This document shows positions 50,616 through 60,368 of a stretch of 64,000 bases of DNA, in pieces; within the stretch, counting starts at the first letter, position 1; every line of letters begins with the position of its first letter. The stretch spans positions 1 to 64,000 of the forward strand of contig NZ_CP115859.1 of NCBI RefSeq assembly GCF_027920545.1, given 5' to 3'. The notes beneath the pieces were generated by a model. It worked only from the letters and a program-made list of their open reading frames with translations, had not been told where the DNA came from and did not search any database. Made by a program: the position numbers and the translations under genes. This DNA is from Chryseobacterium camelliae (GTDB taxonomy: Bacteria > Bacteroidota > Bacteroidia > Flavobacteriales > Weeksellaceae).

Positions 50616-52220
50616 TTAGTCCTTTATAAATTTCTCATAATATACCTTATCTTTGGTCTGGATTTTCAGGTAATAAACCCCTTTGGCAAAATGCTCAACT
50701 TTCACAGAGTTTTGGTTAGTAACTTTAGTAAGTAATCGTCCTAAATTATCATAAACTTCTACAAAGATAACTTCACTTTCTGAAGCAATGTTTAAAATGT
50801 TTTTGACGGGATTCGGAAAAACAGCAACAGAATTTTTCTTAACGAGTTCAGAAATATTCAAAACTGAATTGTAAAAATTTCCGAAATTAAGAATTCCGTA
50901 TCCCATCTGATCGGTGTGGGCAGGATACAGAGAAGCGGTTTGCTGAAGTTTGGTTTTCATCAAATCCCGGTTCATGGTGGAAAAAGCCTGGATGAGACAG
51001 GCAACTCCTCCTGCAGCAATCGGGGTTGCAATAGATGTTCCCGAAACAGTAATCAGCGTTCCGTTATTAACGGTACTGGAATTGGTTCCTCTTGCAGCGG
51101 CATCCGGTTTTATAATTCCTGCGGAATTTGGACCGTACGATGAAAATGGAGAAGACAGATTAGCCGAATCCACAGATCCGATGGTGAAAACCTTTGCATT
51201 GTCTGCAGGGGTTGTAATATAATGCCACGGCTGCTCTCCTGAATTTCCGGCAGCAATAAGTACAAAAATTCCCTTGTTAACTGCAATTTCAGCTCCTTTT
51301 GCAATGAAAGAAGTGGTTCCATTCATATGGGAATACGAGTAACTGTATTTTGGATCGTCGAAAGCTGCATATCCTAAAGAGGTAGTAATAAGATCAACCC
51401 CTTTTCTGTCTGCTTCTTCCGCAGCTTCTATCCAGTACATTTCTTCTTCCGGGATTTCTACTGCCGTGTTTTCGCTTCGATACAGGTAAAAATCGGCATC
51501 AGGAGCAGATCCTACAAAAGAATCCTGAAGATATCCTCCGATGGCTCCAAGAACCACAGAACCATGATTGTTTAAAGAAGTATTGTAAATATCGGTGCCT
51601 TTTGCTACGAAATCATATCCTCCTTTAATTTGATTGTTCGTCCATAATCTTGAAAAAGCAGTGCCTGTATTTACCCAGGGAAATCCGGTGTCGATTACGG
51701 CAATAGTAACGCCTGTTCCGGTATATCCTGCAAGGTGTAAAGGCTTAAGATTGATCTGATCGATTTGTTCCAAACCTGAACCATAATTGAAGATGGTTGA
51801 AATGTTGCCGGTTTGTTCAATGGTTTCCCACTTATTTTGGTTCTGGATTTTTACGGTTAATGAAGAATTTTTTGCAAAACTTTGCACAGACTGAACATAC
51901 GGAAGCGTTTTTATAAGATTAACCTGTGCTTGGTTTACAGTAACGGCAACACCGTTCAGCCATTTGGAATAATCAGTAACCGGGATTCCTAAATTTTGTA
52001 TGCCTTGTATGTAAGATTGCTCAATAGGGGCATCCTGGTCGTTTAATGCTATACCGAGATTGGTTCTTCGGTTTAAAGACTTTTGACTTAATTCTGATAA
52101 AGGATTTGCATAAAATGCAGCTTTGTTTGGTTTACCGTTAAAATAAACAAAAACAAGTTCCGTCTGAGCCGAAAAAGAAGAGCAAATTGCTAAAAAACAA
52201 AAAGATAGAAATCTATTCAT
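50616..52220 (-). CDS. S8 subtilisin-like serine protease with a T9SS sorting domain
   Basis: A 534-residue secreted protease. Signal peptide (about 1-18, SFSAQ), propeptide, then the catalytic triad: Asp in IAVIDTGFPW, His in NNHGSVVLGAIG and Ser in VSGTSIATPIAAGG. The last about 75 residues are a type A T9SS sorting domain (VFPNPVKNILNI ... GVYYLKIQT), so it is exported by the type IX system and released or anchored at the cell surface. Likely role is extracellular protein digestion. Confidence 0.94.
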   Translation of the reverse strand: MNRFLSFCFLAICSSFSAQTELVFVYFNGKPNKAAFYANPLSELSQKSLNRRTNLGIALNDQDAPIEQSYIQGIQNLGIPVTDYSKWLNGVAVTVNQAQVNLIKTLPYVQSVQSFAKNSSLTVKIQNQNKWETIEQTGNISTIFNYGSGLEQIDQINLKPLHLAGYTGTGVTIAVIDTGFPWVNTGTAFSRLWTNNQIKGGYDFVAKGTDIYNTSLNNHGSVVLGAIGGYLQDSFVGSAPDADFYLYRSENTAVEIPEEEMYWIEAAEEADRKGVDLITTSLGYAAFDDPKYSYSYSHMNGTTSFIAKGAEIAVNKGIFVLIAAGNSGEQPWHYITTPADNAKVFTIGSVDSANLSSPFSSYGPNSAGIIKPDAAARGTNSSTVNNGTLITVSGTSIATPIAAGGVACLIQAFSTMNRDLMKTKLQQTASLYPAHTDQMGYGILNFGNFYNSVLNISELVKKNSVAVFPNPVKNILNIASESEVIFVEVYDNLGRLLTKVTNQNSVKVEHFAKGVYYLKIQTKDKVYYEKFIKD

Positions 52221-52389
52221 GCATTTATTTTGGATAAAGATAAAACAAAATCAATAAAATTTTTAAAAGGATATTAAATTCCTTATTTTTACAGAAATAA
52301 ATTATTACGAAATCGTCTCATGATCATTTTATGTTAGCCGATATTGAGGATTTGAGCGATTGCGTAGGATTAAACAATAAAATTTATAT
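52221..52389. other. Divergent promoter region
   Basis: Contains TAtcTTTa on the minus strand near 52240, a weak box for the subtilase gene. I see no clear promoter for the DegT-type gene and no other structure. Confidence 0.3.
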
Positions 52390-53514
52390 ATGAAAAAAAT
52401 TCAGATGGTTGACTTGCAAAGTCAGTATTACAAAATAAAGAACGAGGTAGATAATGCGGTTTTAAATGTAATGGATTCGGCGGCTTTTATCAATGGTCCT
52501 GAAGTAAAGTCTTTCCAGAATGAATTGGAGTCTTATTTAGATGTAAAACATGTGATTCCGTGTGCCAACGGAACAGATGCTTTGCAGATTGCTTTAATGG
52601 CATTGGATTTACAGGAAGGTGATGAGGTAATCACAGCAGATTTTACTTTTGCAGCAACAGTAGAGGTCATTCATTTGCTTAAACTTAAATCTGTTTTAGT
52701 AGATGTAGATTATGATACATTTACGATTTCAACGGAAGCGATTAAAAAAGCAATTACTCCAAGAACAAAAGCGATCATTCCGGTTCATATTTTCGGGCAG
52801 TGTGCAAATATGGAAGAAATTCTGAAAATTGCTGAAGAAAATAACCTATACGTTATTGAGGACAATGCACAGGCTATTGGTGCTGATTATACTTTTGCAG
52901 ACGGAACCGTAAAAAAATCGGGAACGATGGCAACAGTCGGGACAACTTCGTTTTTCCCTTCTAAAAATTTAGGCTGTTATGGTGACGGAGGTGCAATTTT
53001 TACTAATAATGATGAATTGGCACACCGTTTAAGAGGGATTGTTAACCATGGAATGTATGAAAGATACTATCATGATGAGGTAGGGGTAAACTCCCGTTTA
53101 GACAGCATTCAGGCGGCTGTATTAAGAAAAAAGCTTCCTCATTTAGATTCTTATAACGAGGCAAGAAGAAAAGCGGCTGATTTTTATGATGAAGCTTTTG
53201 CCGGTAATCCTGATATTTTAACGCCGAAGAGAGCTGAAGATTCTACTCACGTTTTCCACCAATATACTTTGAGAATTTTGAACGGTAAACGTAATGAGTT
53301 GCAGAAATTCTTAGCGGAAAAAGAAATTCCCGCAATGATCTATTATCCTGTAGCGTTGAGAAAACAAAAAGCGTACTACCAGGAAAGTAACGATGCTGAT
53401 TTTGTATATACGGATAAGTTACTGGATCAGGTGATTTCTTTGCCAATGCATACAGAATTAGACGATGAGCAGTTGAAGTATATTACCGATGCTGTGTTGG
53501 AGTTTATGGGGTAA
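52390..53514 (+). CDS. DegT/DnrJ/EryC1/StrS family aminotransferase
   Basis: A 374-residue PLP-dependent sugar aminotransferase that installs amino groups on nucleotide-linked keto sugars for surface polysaccharide or glycan synthesis. Seen: CANGTDALQIALMAL near residue 58, IEDNAQAIGADY (Asp of the PLP ring), and the PLP lysine in TSFFPSKNLGCYGDGG. It leads a plus-strand group with galE and a cytidylyltransferase, consistent with nucleotide-sugar metabolism. Confidence 0.93.
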   Translation: MKKIQMVDLQSQYYKIKNEVDNAVLNVMDSAAFINGPEVKSFQNELESYLDVKHVIPCANGTDALQIALMALDLQEGDEVITADFTFAATVEVIHLLKLKSVLVDVDYDTFTISTEAIKKAITPRTKAIIPVHIFGQCANMEEILKIAEENNLYVIEDNAQAIGADYTFADGTVKKSGTMATVGTTSFFPSKNLGCYGDGGAIFTNNDELAHRLRGIVNHGMYERYYHDEVGVNSRLDSIQAAVLRKKLPHLDSYNEARRKAADFYDEAFAGNPDILTPKRAEDSTHVFHQYTLRILNGKRNELQKFLAEKEIPAMIYYPVALRKQKAYYQESNDADFVYTDKLLDQVISLPMHTELDDEQLKYITDAVLEFMG

Positions 53515-53517
53515 TTA

Positions 53518-54021
53518 ATGGAACAAACATTTTGCCTGCAAAAAAGAAAGTATAAATTTTTTTTATGGTTTCATATCATATTAAGCAGTTTGTATTTTAT
53601 TGGTCTTTTAATGATGCTCTATGCAGATTATACTTTATCTGAATTATCAGAGAAAACTAAATATGAATCAGCAATATTGTATAGTGAGCAGGCTAAAATT
53701 TACAGAAGAGGCTGGGGTTTCGCGATTATTTTATTTTTCATTAATATTATTTTATTTTTAATAATAAAAAAGAGATTAAAATTTACAAAAGAAATTCTGA
53801 ATGTTTATTCTGTTGTTACTTTATTATTATGGACTTTTAATTTAATTAAAGAATTAATTCTTTCTATTCAAACAGATAACTTTAATTTTCTTAGAATAAT
53901 TATAATTACATGTTTTATATTAATAATAGCTTTTTATTTTTTTTATTTGAATAGTAATAAATTTCAGAAAGAAAAAAAAGAGCTTGATAGTATTGATTGT
54001 ATAGGAATACACAAGGATTAA
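53518..54021 (+). CDS. Four-helix membrane protein of unknown function
   Basis: A 167-residue protein with four membrane helices (about 15-38, 68-85, 98-118, 125-145) and a charged tail. It starts 3 nt after the aminotransferase stop and ends 17 nt before galE, so it is inside the operon. Its codons are far more AT-rich than its neighbours', which suggests a recent insertion into the group. Not recognised. Confidence 0.65.
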   Translation: MEQTFCLQKRKYKFFLWFHIILSSLYFIGLLMMLYADYTLSELSEKTKYESAILYSEQAKIYRRGWGFAIILFFINIILFLIIKKRLKFTKEILNVYSVVTLLLWTFNLIKELILSIQTDNFNFLRIIIITCFILIIAFYFFYLNSNKFQKEKKELDSIDCIGIHKD

Positions 54022-54038
54022 AAAATAATTACTAAAAA

Positions 54039-55058
54039 ATGGCAATACTCGTAACGGGAGGTCTTGGATATATTGGTTCACACACAGTTGTAGAGCTTTT
54101 GAATAACGGTTTTGATGTTGTCATTGTAGATGACTTATCAAATTCGGAGAGGTTTATTTTAAAAAATATTGAGGAGATTACGGGTAAAAAGCCTGTTTTC
54201 TATCCTTTTGATTTAAAAAGAAAAGAACTTCTGAATCAGGTTTTTGAGGCACATCAGATTGATGGATGTATCAACTTTGCAGCGTATAAAGCAGTAGGTG
54301 AAAGCCAGGAAAAGCCGATAGATTATTATGAGAATAATTTATTTTCATTAATCAATATTCTTCAGGAGTTTAAAGCAAGAGATATTTCAAACTTTATATT
54401 CAGTTCTTCTTGTACCGTTTATGGACAGGCTGATGTAATGCCCATTGATGAAAATACACCGTTGAAAATGCCGGAAAGTGTGTATGGAAAAACCAAGCAA
54501 ATGGGTGAGGAGATTTTAATTGACTTTGCTAAAGCCTATCAACGAAAAATTTCGTTATTAAGATATTTTAATCCGATCGGGGCACATCCTACAGCAAAAA
54601 TAGGAGAACTTCCTGTTGGTGTTCCTTATAATCTTGTTCCTTATGTAATGCAGACTGCTGCAGGGGTAAGGGAAAAGCTTAATATCTGGGGAAATGATTA
54701 TCCAACGGTAGACGGAACGGCAGTCCGGGATTATATTTATGTGGTTGATTTGGCGAAAGCGCACGTTGCAGCTTTAAAAAGACTAATGGAAATGGAGCCT
54801 GAAAAAACTGTAATTGATACCTATAATTTAGGAACAGGAAAAGGCTCGTCGGTTTTGGAAGTGGTAAAAGCCTTTGAAAGGGCAAATAATGTTGAAATTC
54901 CTTATCAGATTTGTGAAAGAAGAGAAGGGGATATTACTATTGCTTATGCTAATGCCGATAAAGCGGAAAGAGAACTTAATTGGAAGTCTGAAACGAGTCT
55001 GGAAGATGCTTTGAAAACCACTTGGGAATGGCAGAAATATTTGGATTCAAGAAATTAA
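54039..55058 (+). CDS. galE: UDP-glucose 4-epimerase
   Basis: A 339-residue short-chain dehydrogenase-fold enzyme interconverting UDP-glucose and UDP-galactose. NAD motif VTGGLGYIGSHT (5-16), catalytic Ser in FSSSCTVYGQ and YxxxK in VYGKTKQMGE, plus NPIGAHPTAKIGE of the sugar site. Length is standard. It is part of the nucleotide-sugar group and would supply UDP-galactose for surface glycans. Confidence 0.95.
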   Translation: MAILVTGGLGYIGSHTVVELLNNGFDVVIVDDLSNSERFILKNIEEITGKKPVFYPFDLKRKELLNQVFEAHQIDGCINFAAYKAVGESQEKPIDYYENNLFSLINILQEFKARDISNFIFSSSCTVYGQADVMPIDENTPLKMPESVYGKTKQMGEEILIDFAKAYQRKISLLRYFNPIGAHPTAKIGELPVGVPYNLVPYVMQTAAGVREKLNIWGNDYPTVDGTAVRDYIYVVDLAKAHVAALKRLMEMEPEKTVIDTYNLGTGKGSSVLEVVKAFERANNVEIPYQICERREGDITIAYANADKAERELNWKSETSLEDALKTTWEWQKYLDSRN

Positions 55059-55183
55059 TTTTTTTGAAAGACAAAGTTTTAAAACCTGAACGAAAAAATT
55101 ATAAAATTTAAATAATACTTTAGCTAAGCTTAGGTTTATATATTTTAAAGAACCTTTATATCGGTGAAATTTAAATACACATT

Positions 55184-55621
55184 ATGAAAACAGAAAGAAT
55201 TGGCATTACATTTTCCTCATTTGATTTGCTTCATGCCGGTCATATCAAAATGCTGGAAGAAGCTAAAACGGTATGTGATTACCTGATTGTAGGATTGCAA
55301 ATTGATCCTTCCCATGACAGACCAAATAAAAATAAGCCCACACAAACTATTGTTGAAAGATATATTCAGTTGAAGGCGGTGAGTGCCGTAGATGAAATCA
55401 TCCCTTATTACACAGAAGAGGATTTGGAAGATATCTTAAAATCATTTGTGATAGACGTTAGAATTATCGGGGATGATTATATGGATAAAGACTTTACCGG
55501 GAAACAATATTGTGAAGAAAAAGGAATAGAGATTTTTTATAACAAAAGAGATCACAGGTTTTCATCAAGCGACTTAAGAAAAAGAATTTTCGAAGCCGAA
55601 AAATCAAAACTGTCAAAATAA
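55184..55621 (+). CDS. Cytidylyltransferase-like nucleotidyltransferase
   Basis: A 145-residue HxGH-type nucleotidyltransferase. FSSFDLLHAGHIKMLEEA holds the HAGH motif and RFSSSDLRKRI the second nucleotide site (RxxxxSS-type). It resembles glycerol-3-phosphate cytidylyltransferase (TagD) and the RfaE2 heptose enzymes; the exact substrate cannot be read. It lies 125 nt after galE, perhaps with a separate promoter. Confidence 0.88.
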   Translation: MKTERIGITFSSFDLLHAGHIKMLEEAKTVCDYLIVGLQIDPSHDRPNKNKPTQTIVERYIQLKAVSAVDEIIPYYTEEDLEDILKSFVIDVRIIGDDYMDKDFTGKQYCEEKGIEIFYNKRDHRFSSSDLRKRIFEAEKSKLSK

Positions 55622-55639
55622 AAAGAATTAAAATAAATA

Positions 55640-55673
55640 AAAACTCCCGAAAATTAATTTTTGGGAGTTTTTA
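55640..55673. terminator. Bidirectional terminator
   Basis: AAAACTCCCGAAAATT is followed by AATTTTTGGGAGTTTT, a near-perfect palindrome between convergent genes. Confidence 0.88.
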
Positions 55674-55685
55674 TTTTGAGAAGGA

Positions 55686-58274
55686 TTACATTGGTCCTTG
55701 CTGATCGTCTCCTGTTGCGTTGGAGTTGATGTCTTTTTTCTTTTTAGGCTGATCTATTTTTTCACCTTGCTTAAATCTGTATGTCAAAGAAATAGAAAAT
55801 TGTCGTGGTTGCCATTGCATATAGTTTCTACGAGTGTAGTCACTGCTGTAGCTAAATACTTCTCTACTTCTCGTATTAAAGATATCTTGAATATTAAAAG
55901 AAATAGTTCCGTCTCCTTTCCATATTGTTTTTGAAGCACCCAAGTTTAAAGCATACATGTCTTTAGTATCCTGGTTTGCAGATTTTTGTGCTCCTCTATA
56001 GAATCCTTGTAACTGAAAACTAAATGTCTTGTCTACTTTAAAGGTTGTATTTAACCTGGCTCTTGTAGAAAAACCGCTTCCTGTGAAATCCATGCTGCCA
56101 ATACCGGGATTACCGTTCTTATCAATCATATTATAGTAAGCAATACCCGAAGTTTTGTATCCAAATGCATCTATACTTCCCATTAATTTTAACCATGCAA
56201 AAGGATCATAAGTGAAGTTTAAATCTAAACCATAACGTTCATCATTACCTAAATTAATTGGTTTTGTAAAGAAGTCGGCAGTTCTCTCATCTTTTCTATA
56301 GACTAACATTTTGTTGTCATCTGTAGAATGACGGTAGTAAAGAGTAGGATTAACCGTAAATTTCTTTTTAGAAATGTTATAGCCAAGTTCAAATGAATCT
56401 ACATAAGAAGGGTTAAGGTCAATATTACCTTCAAAAACATTTTGCCTGTTTGAGTAATTAGAATAAGGCACCATGAAGAAAGAACGAGGTCTGTCAATTC
56501 TACGAGAATAGTTTAATAAGATTTGGTTATTCTTCGTTACATCATAACTTAAATAGATACTGGGAAATAAATTATTGTAGTTTTTAGTAGTATTGATGGC
56601 CGGATCACCGCCTTTGTTTTGATAATCGATTTTAATATTAGATTGCTCATCTCTTAATCCTAACTGATATCCGAAGTTGCCAATTTTACTCTTAAATTGT
56701 ACATAGAATGCATTAAACATTTCTTTATAAAGAGTAGTGTTGTTGTAATACCCTATAACAGGATCCTGAACAGTACTTGTTACAACACTTGTATAATCAT
56801 TATTGTTACTATCGATGCGATAACCCGCTTCTAGTTTTGAATTTTCTCCTATTGGTAGTTCGTAATCTAACTTTCCAATAATAGTTTTATTTGTAGATTT
56901 TCTATCTGAGACATCATTACGAACAAAGTTTGAATTTAAATATTCTGCAATATCAGAATTGTTATTACTCCTATTGCTTTGTAAGCTTAATGATATTGAG
57001 ATGTTTTGCCCTTTCTCGTCAAATTTGTGATCTAATCCAACATCCCCCTGAAATGCTAAGTTATTATTAGTTCCGTTAGAATTTCTTTGCATTAGAGATG
57101 TTAACGGTTGCCATGCTGTAGCTGTCGGTACATATCTGAAAAAATTATCAACGGAATTCAATCTTTCATTTGAATCACCATCGAAAGTTCTTACCATACC
57201 GGAAAGATTTACCGATGTCTTGTCTGAAATGTCGTATACAAAGCCTGCTGTTGCGTTATAGTTTTTACTGTAACTTTTATTTTTAGAGTCCTGAGATTGA
57301 TATGTTGGAATATCTTTAGGTTGAGTAAATGTAGGAGAGGTAGGATCTATATTATTTGGCAGAACAATATTATGATAGGTTGTTTCGGTTTCATTTTTAT
57401 TTTGATTTTCGGTATAACCGCCACCGCCATTTAGAAACCAGGTCATTTTATTTTTTCTCCAGCTTAAATTCGCATTAAGACTGGTTCTCGGATAATAACC
57501 AAGAGAACCTACAACACTACCGTTAAAACCAACTTTTTTACTTTTTTTAAGGATAATATTTAAAATACCGGAAGTTCCGCTTGCTTCAAATTTTGAAGAC
57601 GGGTTGGTAATAACTTCAATTTTTTCAATTTGATCTGCAGGAATAGATTGTAATGCATTGGCGCCATCATCAATTCCAAGAAGAGATGATGGTTTTCCGT
57701 TGATTAAAAACTTTACATTTGAGCTTCCTCTCATAGAAACCGTTCCATCCGTATCTACAGAAACAGAAGGTACGTTGGATAATACATCTTGGAGGCTTCC
57801 TCCTTTACTGATGATATCCTGAGACGGATCATAAGTCTTTTTATCAAGCTCTACTTTATAAGGTTTTGTTGACTGTGCAGTGATGACAACCCCCTGAATA
57901 TCTCCGGTTTTTATATTGGTTGCACTCGTTTCCGGATCGATAGACAAAGCACCAATATTTCCTGCTGCAGTAATCTGCTTATTGATAACACTTTTTTTAT
58001 AATCGATTGCTTCTACTGTAATATCGTAGTTTCCCGGAGTAATATCTAGTTTATATTGACCTTTTTCGTCGGTAAGAGCAGCATCACTAAGAAGTTTGTT
58101 GGCTTTGTTGCTGAAAGTAACTGATGCGTAAGGAACAGGCTGATTGTTTTTGCTGACAACAGTTCCTGAAATACCTACTTTTTCCTGTCCAAAAGCAAAA
58201 GCTGCCGCGGAAAGTACAAAAGTAAGTCCTAAGGTTTTTTTTGTGAAAATGTTAATGATTTCCGTCTGATTCAT
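55686..58274 (-). CDS. TonB-dependent outer-membrane receptor (carboxypeptidase-like N-terminal domain)
   Basis: An 862-residue protein. Signal peptide region (about 1-29, FAFGQ), a carboxypeptidase-regulatory-like beta-sandwich (ISGTVVSKNNQPVPYASVTF), a TonB plug (about 150-250, with KIEVITNPSSKFEASGTSG), and a large barrel of the Outer-membrane-protein beta-barrel 3 type. The end is unusual: after the last strand ISLTYRFKQGE there is a charged tail, KIDQPKKKKDINSN, so the barrel does not end in the usual terminal Phe. Substrate unknown. Confidence 0.88.
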   Translation of the reverse strand: MNQTEIINIFTKKTLGLTFVLSAAAFAFGQEKVGISGTVVSKNNQPVPYASVTFSNKANKLLSDAALTDEKGQYKLDITPGNYDITVEAIDYKKSVINKQITAAGNIGALSIDPETSATNIKTGDIQGVVITAQSTKPYKVELDKKTYDPSQDIISKGGSLQDVLSNVPSVSVDTDGTVSMRGSSNVKFLINGKPSSLLGIDDGANALQSIPADQIEKIEVITNPSSKFEASGTSGILNIILKKSKKVGFNGSVVGSLGYYPRTSLNANLSWRKNKMTWFLNGGGGYTENQNKNETETTYHNIVLPNNIDPTSPTFTQPKDIPTYQSQDSKNKSYSKNYNATAGFVYDISDKTSVNLSGMVRTFDGDSNERLNSVDNFFRYVPTATAWQPLTSLMQRNSNGTNNNLAFQGDVGLDHKFDEKGQNISISLSLQSNRSNNNSDIAEYLNSNFVRNDVSDRKSTNKTIIGKLDYELPIGENSKLEAGYRIDSNNNDYTSVVTSTVQDPVIGYYNNTTLYKEMFNAFYVQFKSKIGNFGYQLGLRDEQSNIKIDYQNKGGDPAINTTKNYNNLFPSIYLSYDVTKNNQILLNYSRRIDRPRSFFMVPYSNYSNRQNVFEGNIDLNPSYVDSFELGYNISKKKFTVNPTLYYRHSTDDNKMLVYRKDERTADFFTKPINLGNDERYGLDLNFTYDPFAWLKLMGSIDAFGYKTSGIAYYNMIDKNGNPGIGSMDFTGSGFSTRARLNTTFKVDKTFSFQLQGFYRGAQKSANQDTKDMYALNLGASKTIWKGDGTISFNIQDIFNTRSREVFSYSSDYTRRNYMQWQPRQFSISLTYRFKQGEKIDQPKKKKDINSNATGDDQQGPM

Positions 58275-58442
58275 AACGTTTTTTTTATGTAAAATCGTGA
58301 AAAATGAGTCTTAATATTATGAAATTATTAATGGGGGTAAAATATCAAAATATTAAGATTGTTTATTATTTATAAATGATATGTCGCGGTTTAAAGCTAA
58401 ATGTTAATTATTGATTTGTTAAAATAAAGTTAAATTTATTTT

Positions 58443-59468
58443 TTATTTGATATTTTTTGAATTAAGCCAGTCCTGATAGGCTTTTGCATTGATGGCATGC
58501 TCTTCTGCACTTGCCGTGAATTTGTGGAAACCGGGTCTTGAAGGATCGGCACACATAAAAATATAATTGTTGTTATCGGCATTCAAAACCGCATCAACAG
58601 AATTTTTGTTTACCACACAAATTGGTCCAGGAGGAATGCCTTTATTAGCGTACGTATTGTATGGAGACGGAGTAGACAAATGCTTATAAAAAACCCTTTT
58701 GATAGATTCTTTGAAATTGGTCTGCTTATTAATCGCATAAATTACGGTCGGATCAGACTGAAGTTTCATTCCTTTTCTGAAACGGTTCAGGTACAATCCT
58801 GCAATGGTCTTCATTTCATCGTCTTTACCTCCTGATTCTTTGTAAACAATAGAAGCTAATGCATAAATTTGATCCCTTGTTAAGCCAGACTGTTGCTCTT
58901 TTGCTTTTCTCTCACTGTTCCAGAATTCATTATATTGGTCATCAAACTTTTTGAAAAACTCTTTGGGAGTTACGGTCCAAAAAAAGTTATACGTATCAAT
59001 AAAAAAATATTTTTTTAGATCCTCCGCGTTGTTATAGCCTTTTTCCTGTGCAATGGTATTCAGATCGTTTACGAATCGTAAAGAATCCAGTTCCGTTTTT
59101 TTAGATACTTTACCAATCATTTGATATATATCTCCAAAATCACCGATTCTGAAACTGTTTTCCGTCTGGTTTCCTGCTTTTATCATATTCACCAGATTGG
59201 AATTGCCCATTCCTTTTTGAAAGTGATAACGGCCGGGCTTAAAATATTGATCAAGGTCTTTTTCTTTTGCTACGGTTTCGAAAGCCTCTTTATCTTTAAC
59301 ATATTGAGAGGCGGAATCCAAGATTTGTTTAAAATCCGCCTTGTGCGAAATCAAAACATATCCGTCTTTCTCGATATTATTTCCGTAATACTTATTATAA
59401 AATCTCAAACCAAAAAATCCGCCTACTGCAAAAACAAGAAGGATGACAATGAGAATCGCTTTTTTCAT
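58443..59468 (-). CDS. mltG: Endolytic transglycosylase MltG
   Basis: A 341-residue inner-membrane enzyme that cuts nascent glycan strands in peptidoglycan. One N-terminal membrane helix (about 3-22), LysM-like and YceG domains, the catalytic glutamate in ALASIVYKESG and the conserved LQSDPTVIYAI and NTYANKGIPPGPICVV segments. It is upstream-adjacent to no other cell-wall gene except dapF, its upstream neighbour on the same strand, 27 nt away. Confidence 0.95.
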   Translation of the reverse strand: MKKAILIVILLVFAVGGFFGLRFYNKYYGNNIEKDGYVLISHKADFKQILDSASQYVKDKEAFETVAKEKDLDQYFKPGRYHFQKGMGNSNLVNMIKAGNQTENSFRIGDFGDIYQMIGKVSKKTELDSLRFVNDLNTIAQEKGYNNAEDLKKYFFIDTYNFFWTVTPKEFFKKFDDQYNEFWNSERKAKEQQSGLTRDQIYALASIVYKESGGKDDEMKTIAGLYLNRFRKGMKLQSDPTVIYAINKQTNFKESIKRVFYKHLSTPSPYNTYANKGIPPGPICVVNKNSVDAVLNADNNNYIFMCADPSRPGFHKFTASAEEHAINAKAYQDWLNSKNIK

Positions 59469-59495
59469 TTAAATGGTGATTAAAGTGTTGTTTTT

Positions 59496-60263
59496 TTAAA
59501 TTAGATCTACTTTTCCTCTAAAAACCTGTTTTGCGGGACCTTCCAGCCAAATATTCTGGAAAGTATTTCCGCTTTTTTCAGCATGAACCTTAAGATCTCC
59601 TCCTAAGGTTTTCACTTTTACAGAGATTAGATTGTTATTTTGTAGAAAAGTTAAAGCAGAAGCTGTAACTCCTGTTCCGCAGCTGTAAGTTTCATCCTCA
59701 ACACCTCGTTCATAGGTTCTTACGAAAATTTCATCATCAGCAATTTTTTCCACAAAATTGACATTGATTCCTTTTTCTTTATAATTTTCAGAGTTTCTGA
59801 TCCCGTTTCCTTGGGCAAAAACATTATAATTAACCAGATCTTCAACATATTTTACATAATGAGGAGATCCTGTGTTCATCACGGTGTCTTCCCCGTCGTT
59901 GGAGATCGTGTTTACATCTATCATTTTTAATTTTACAATGCCGTTGTGTATTTCAGCTTCATGTTCACCGTCAATAGCAATGAATTTGCATTTATCTTCA
60001 AAAATATCAAGAAAAAAAGCGAAAGCTACCAAGCATCTTCCTCCGTTTCCGCACATTGTACTTTCCCCGCCATCAGAATTGTAATACACCATTTTAAAAT
60101 CGTACTTGTCATCATTTTCCAATAAAATAAGGCCATCTGCTCCGATTCCGAAACGTCTGTCGCACAATTTTTCGATCATATTTTTGTCTTTCGGAAACTG
60201 AAGATCCCGGTTGTCTACCATTACAAAATCGTTTCCGGTTCCCTGATATTTATAAAAATCCAT
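59496..60263 (-). CDS. dapF: Diaminopimelate epimerase
   Basis: A 255-residue cofactor-free racemase that makes meso-diaminopimelate for lysine and peptidoglycan. The two catalytic cysteines lie in STMCGNGGRC and YSCGTGVTAS; the N terminus MDFYKYQGTGNDFVMVDN is standard. Slightly short for the family but complete. It is followed closely by mltG, linking precursor and processing of the cell wall. Confidence 0.96.
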   Translation of the reverse strand: MDFYKYQGTGNDFVMVDNRDLQFPKDKNMIEKLCDRRFGIGADGLILLENDDKYDFKMVYYNSDGGESTMCGNGGRCLVAFAFFLDIFEDKCKFIAIDGEHEAEIHNGIVKLKMIDVNTISNDGEDTVMNTGSPHYVKYVEDLVNYNVFAQGNGIRNSENYKEKGINVNFVEKIADDEIFVRTYERGVEDETYSCGTGVTASALTFLQNNNLISVKVKTLGGDLKVHAEKSGNTFQNIWLEGPAKQVFRGKVDLI

Positions 60264-60324
60264 AAGTATTTGTTCTAGTGTTTTTTCTAAAATTGAACTT
60301 GCAAAATTACTATAATTAATACAA

Positions 60325-60352
60325 AAAACGAACAGTGTTAGCTGTTCGTTTT
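60325..60352 (-). terminator. Terminator of the Asn/Gly-rich lipoprotein gene
   Basis: AAAACGAACAG and CTGTTCGTTTT form a perfect 11-bp stem with loop TGTTAG; minus-strand T-run. Confidence 0.85.
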
Positions 60353-60368
60353 CTTATTTATAATCGTT

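Noticed and set aside
52390..55621. A full capsule or O-antigen locus
   Set aside because: Only three nucleotide-sugar enzymes are present, without glycosyltransferases, Wzx/Wzy or export genes, so the claim would be too strong.
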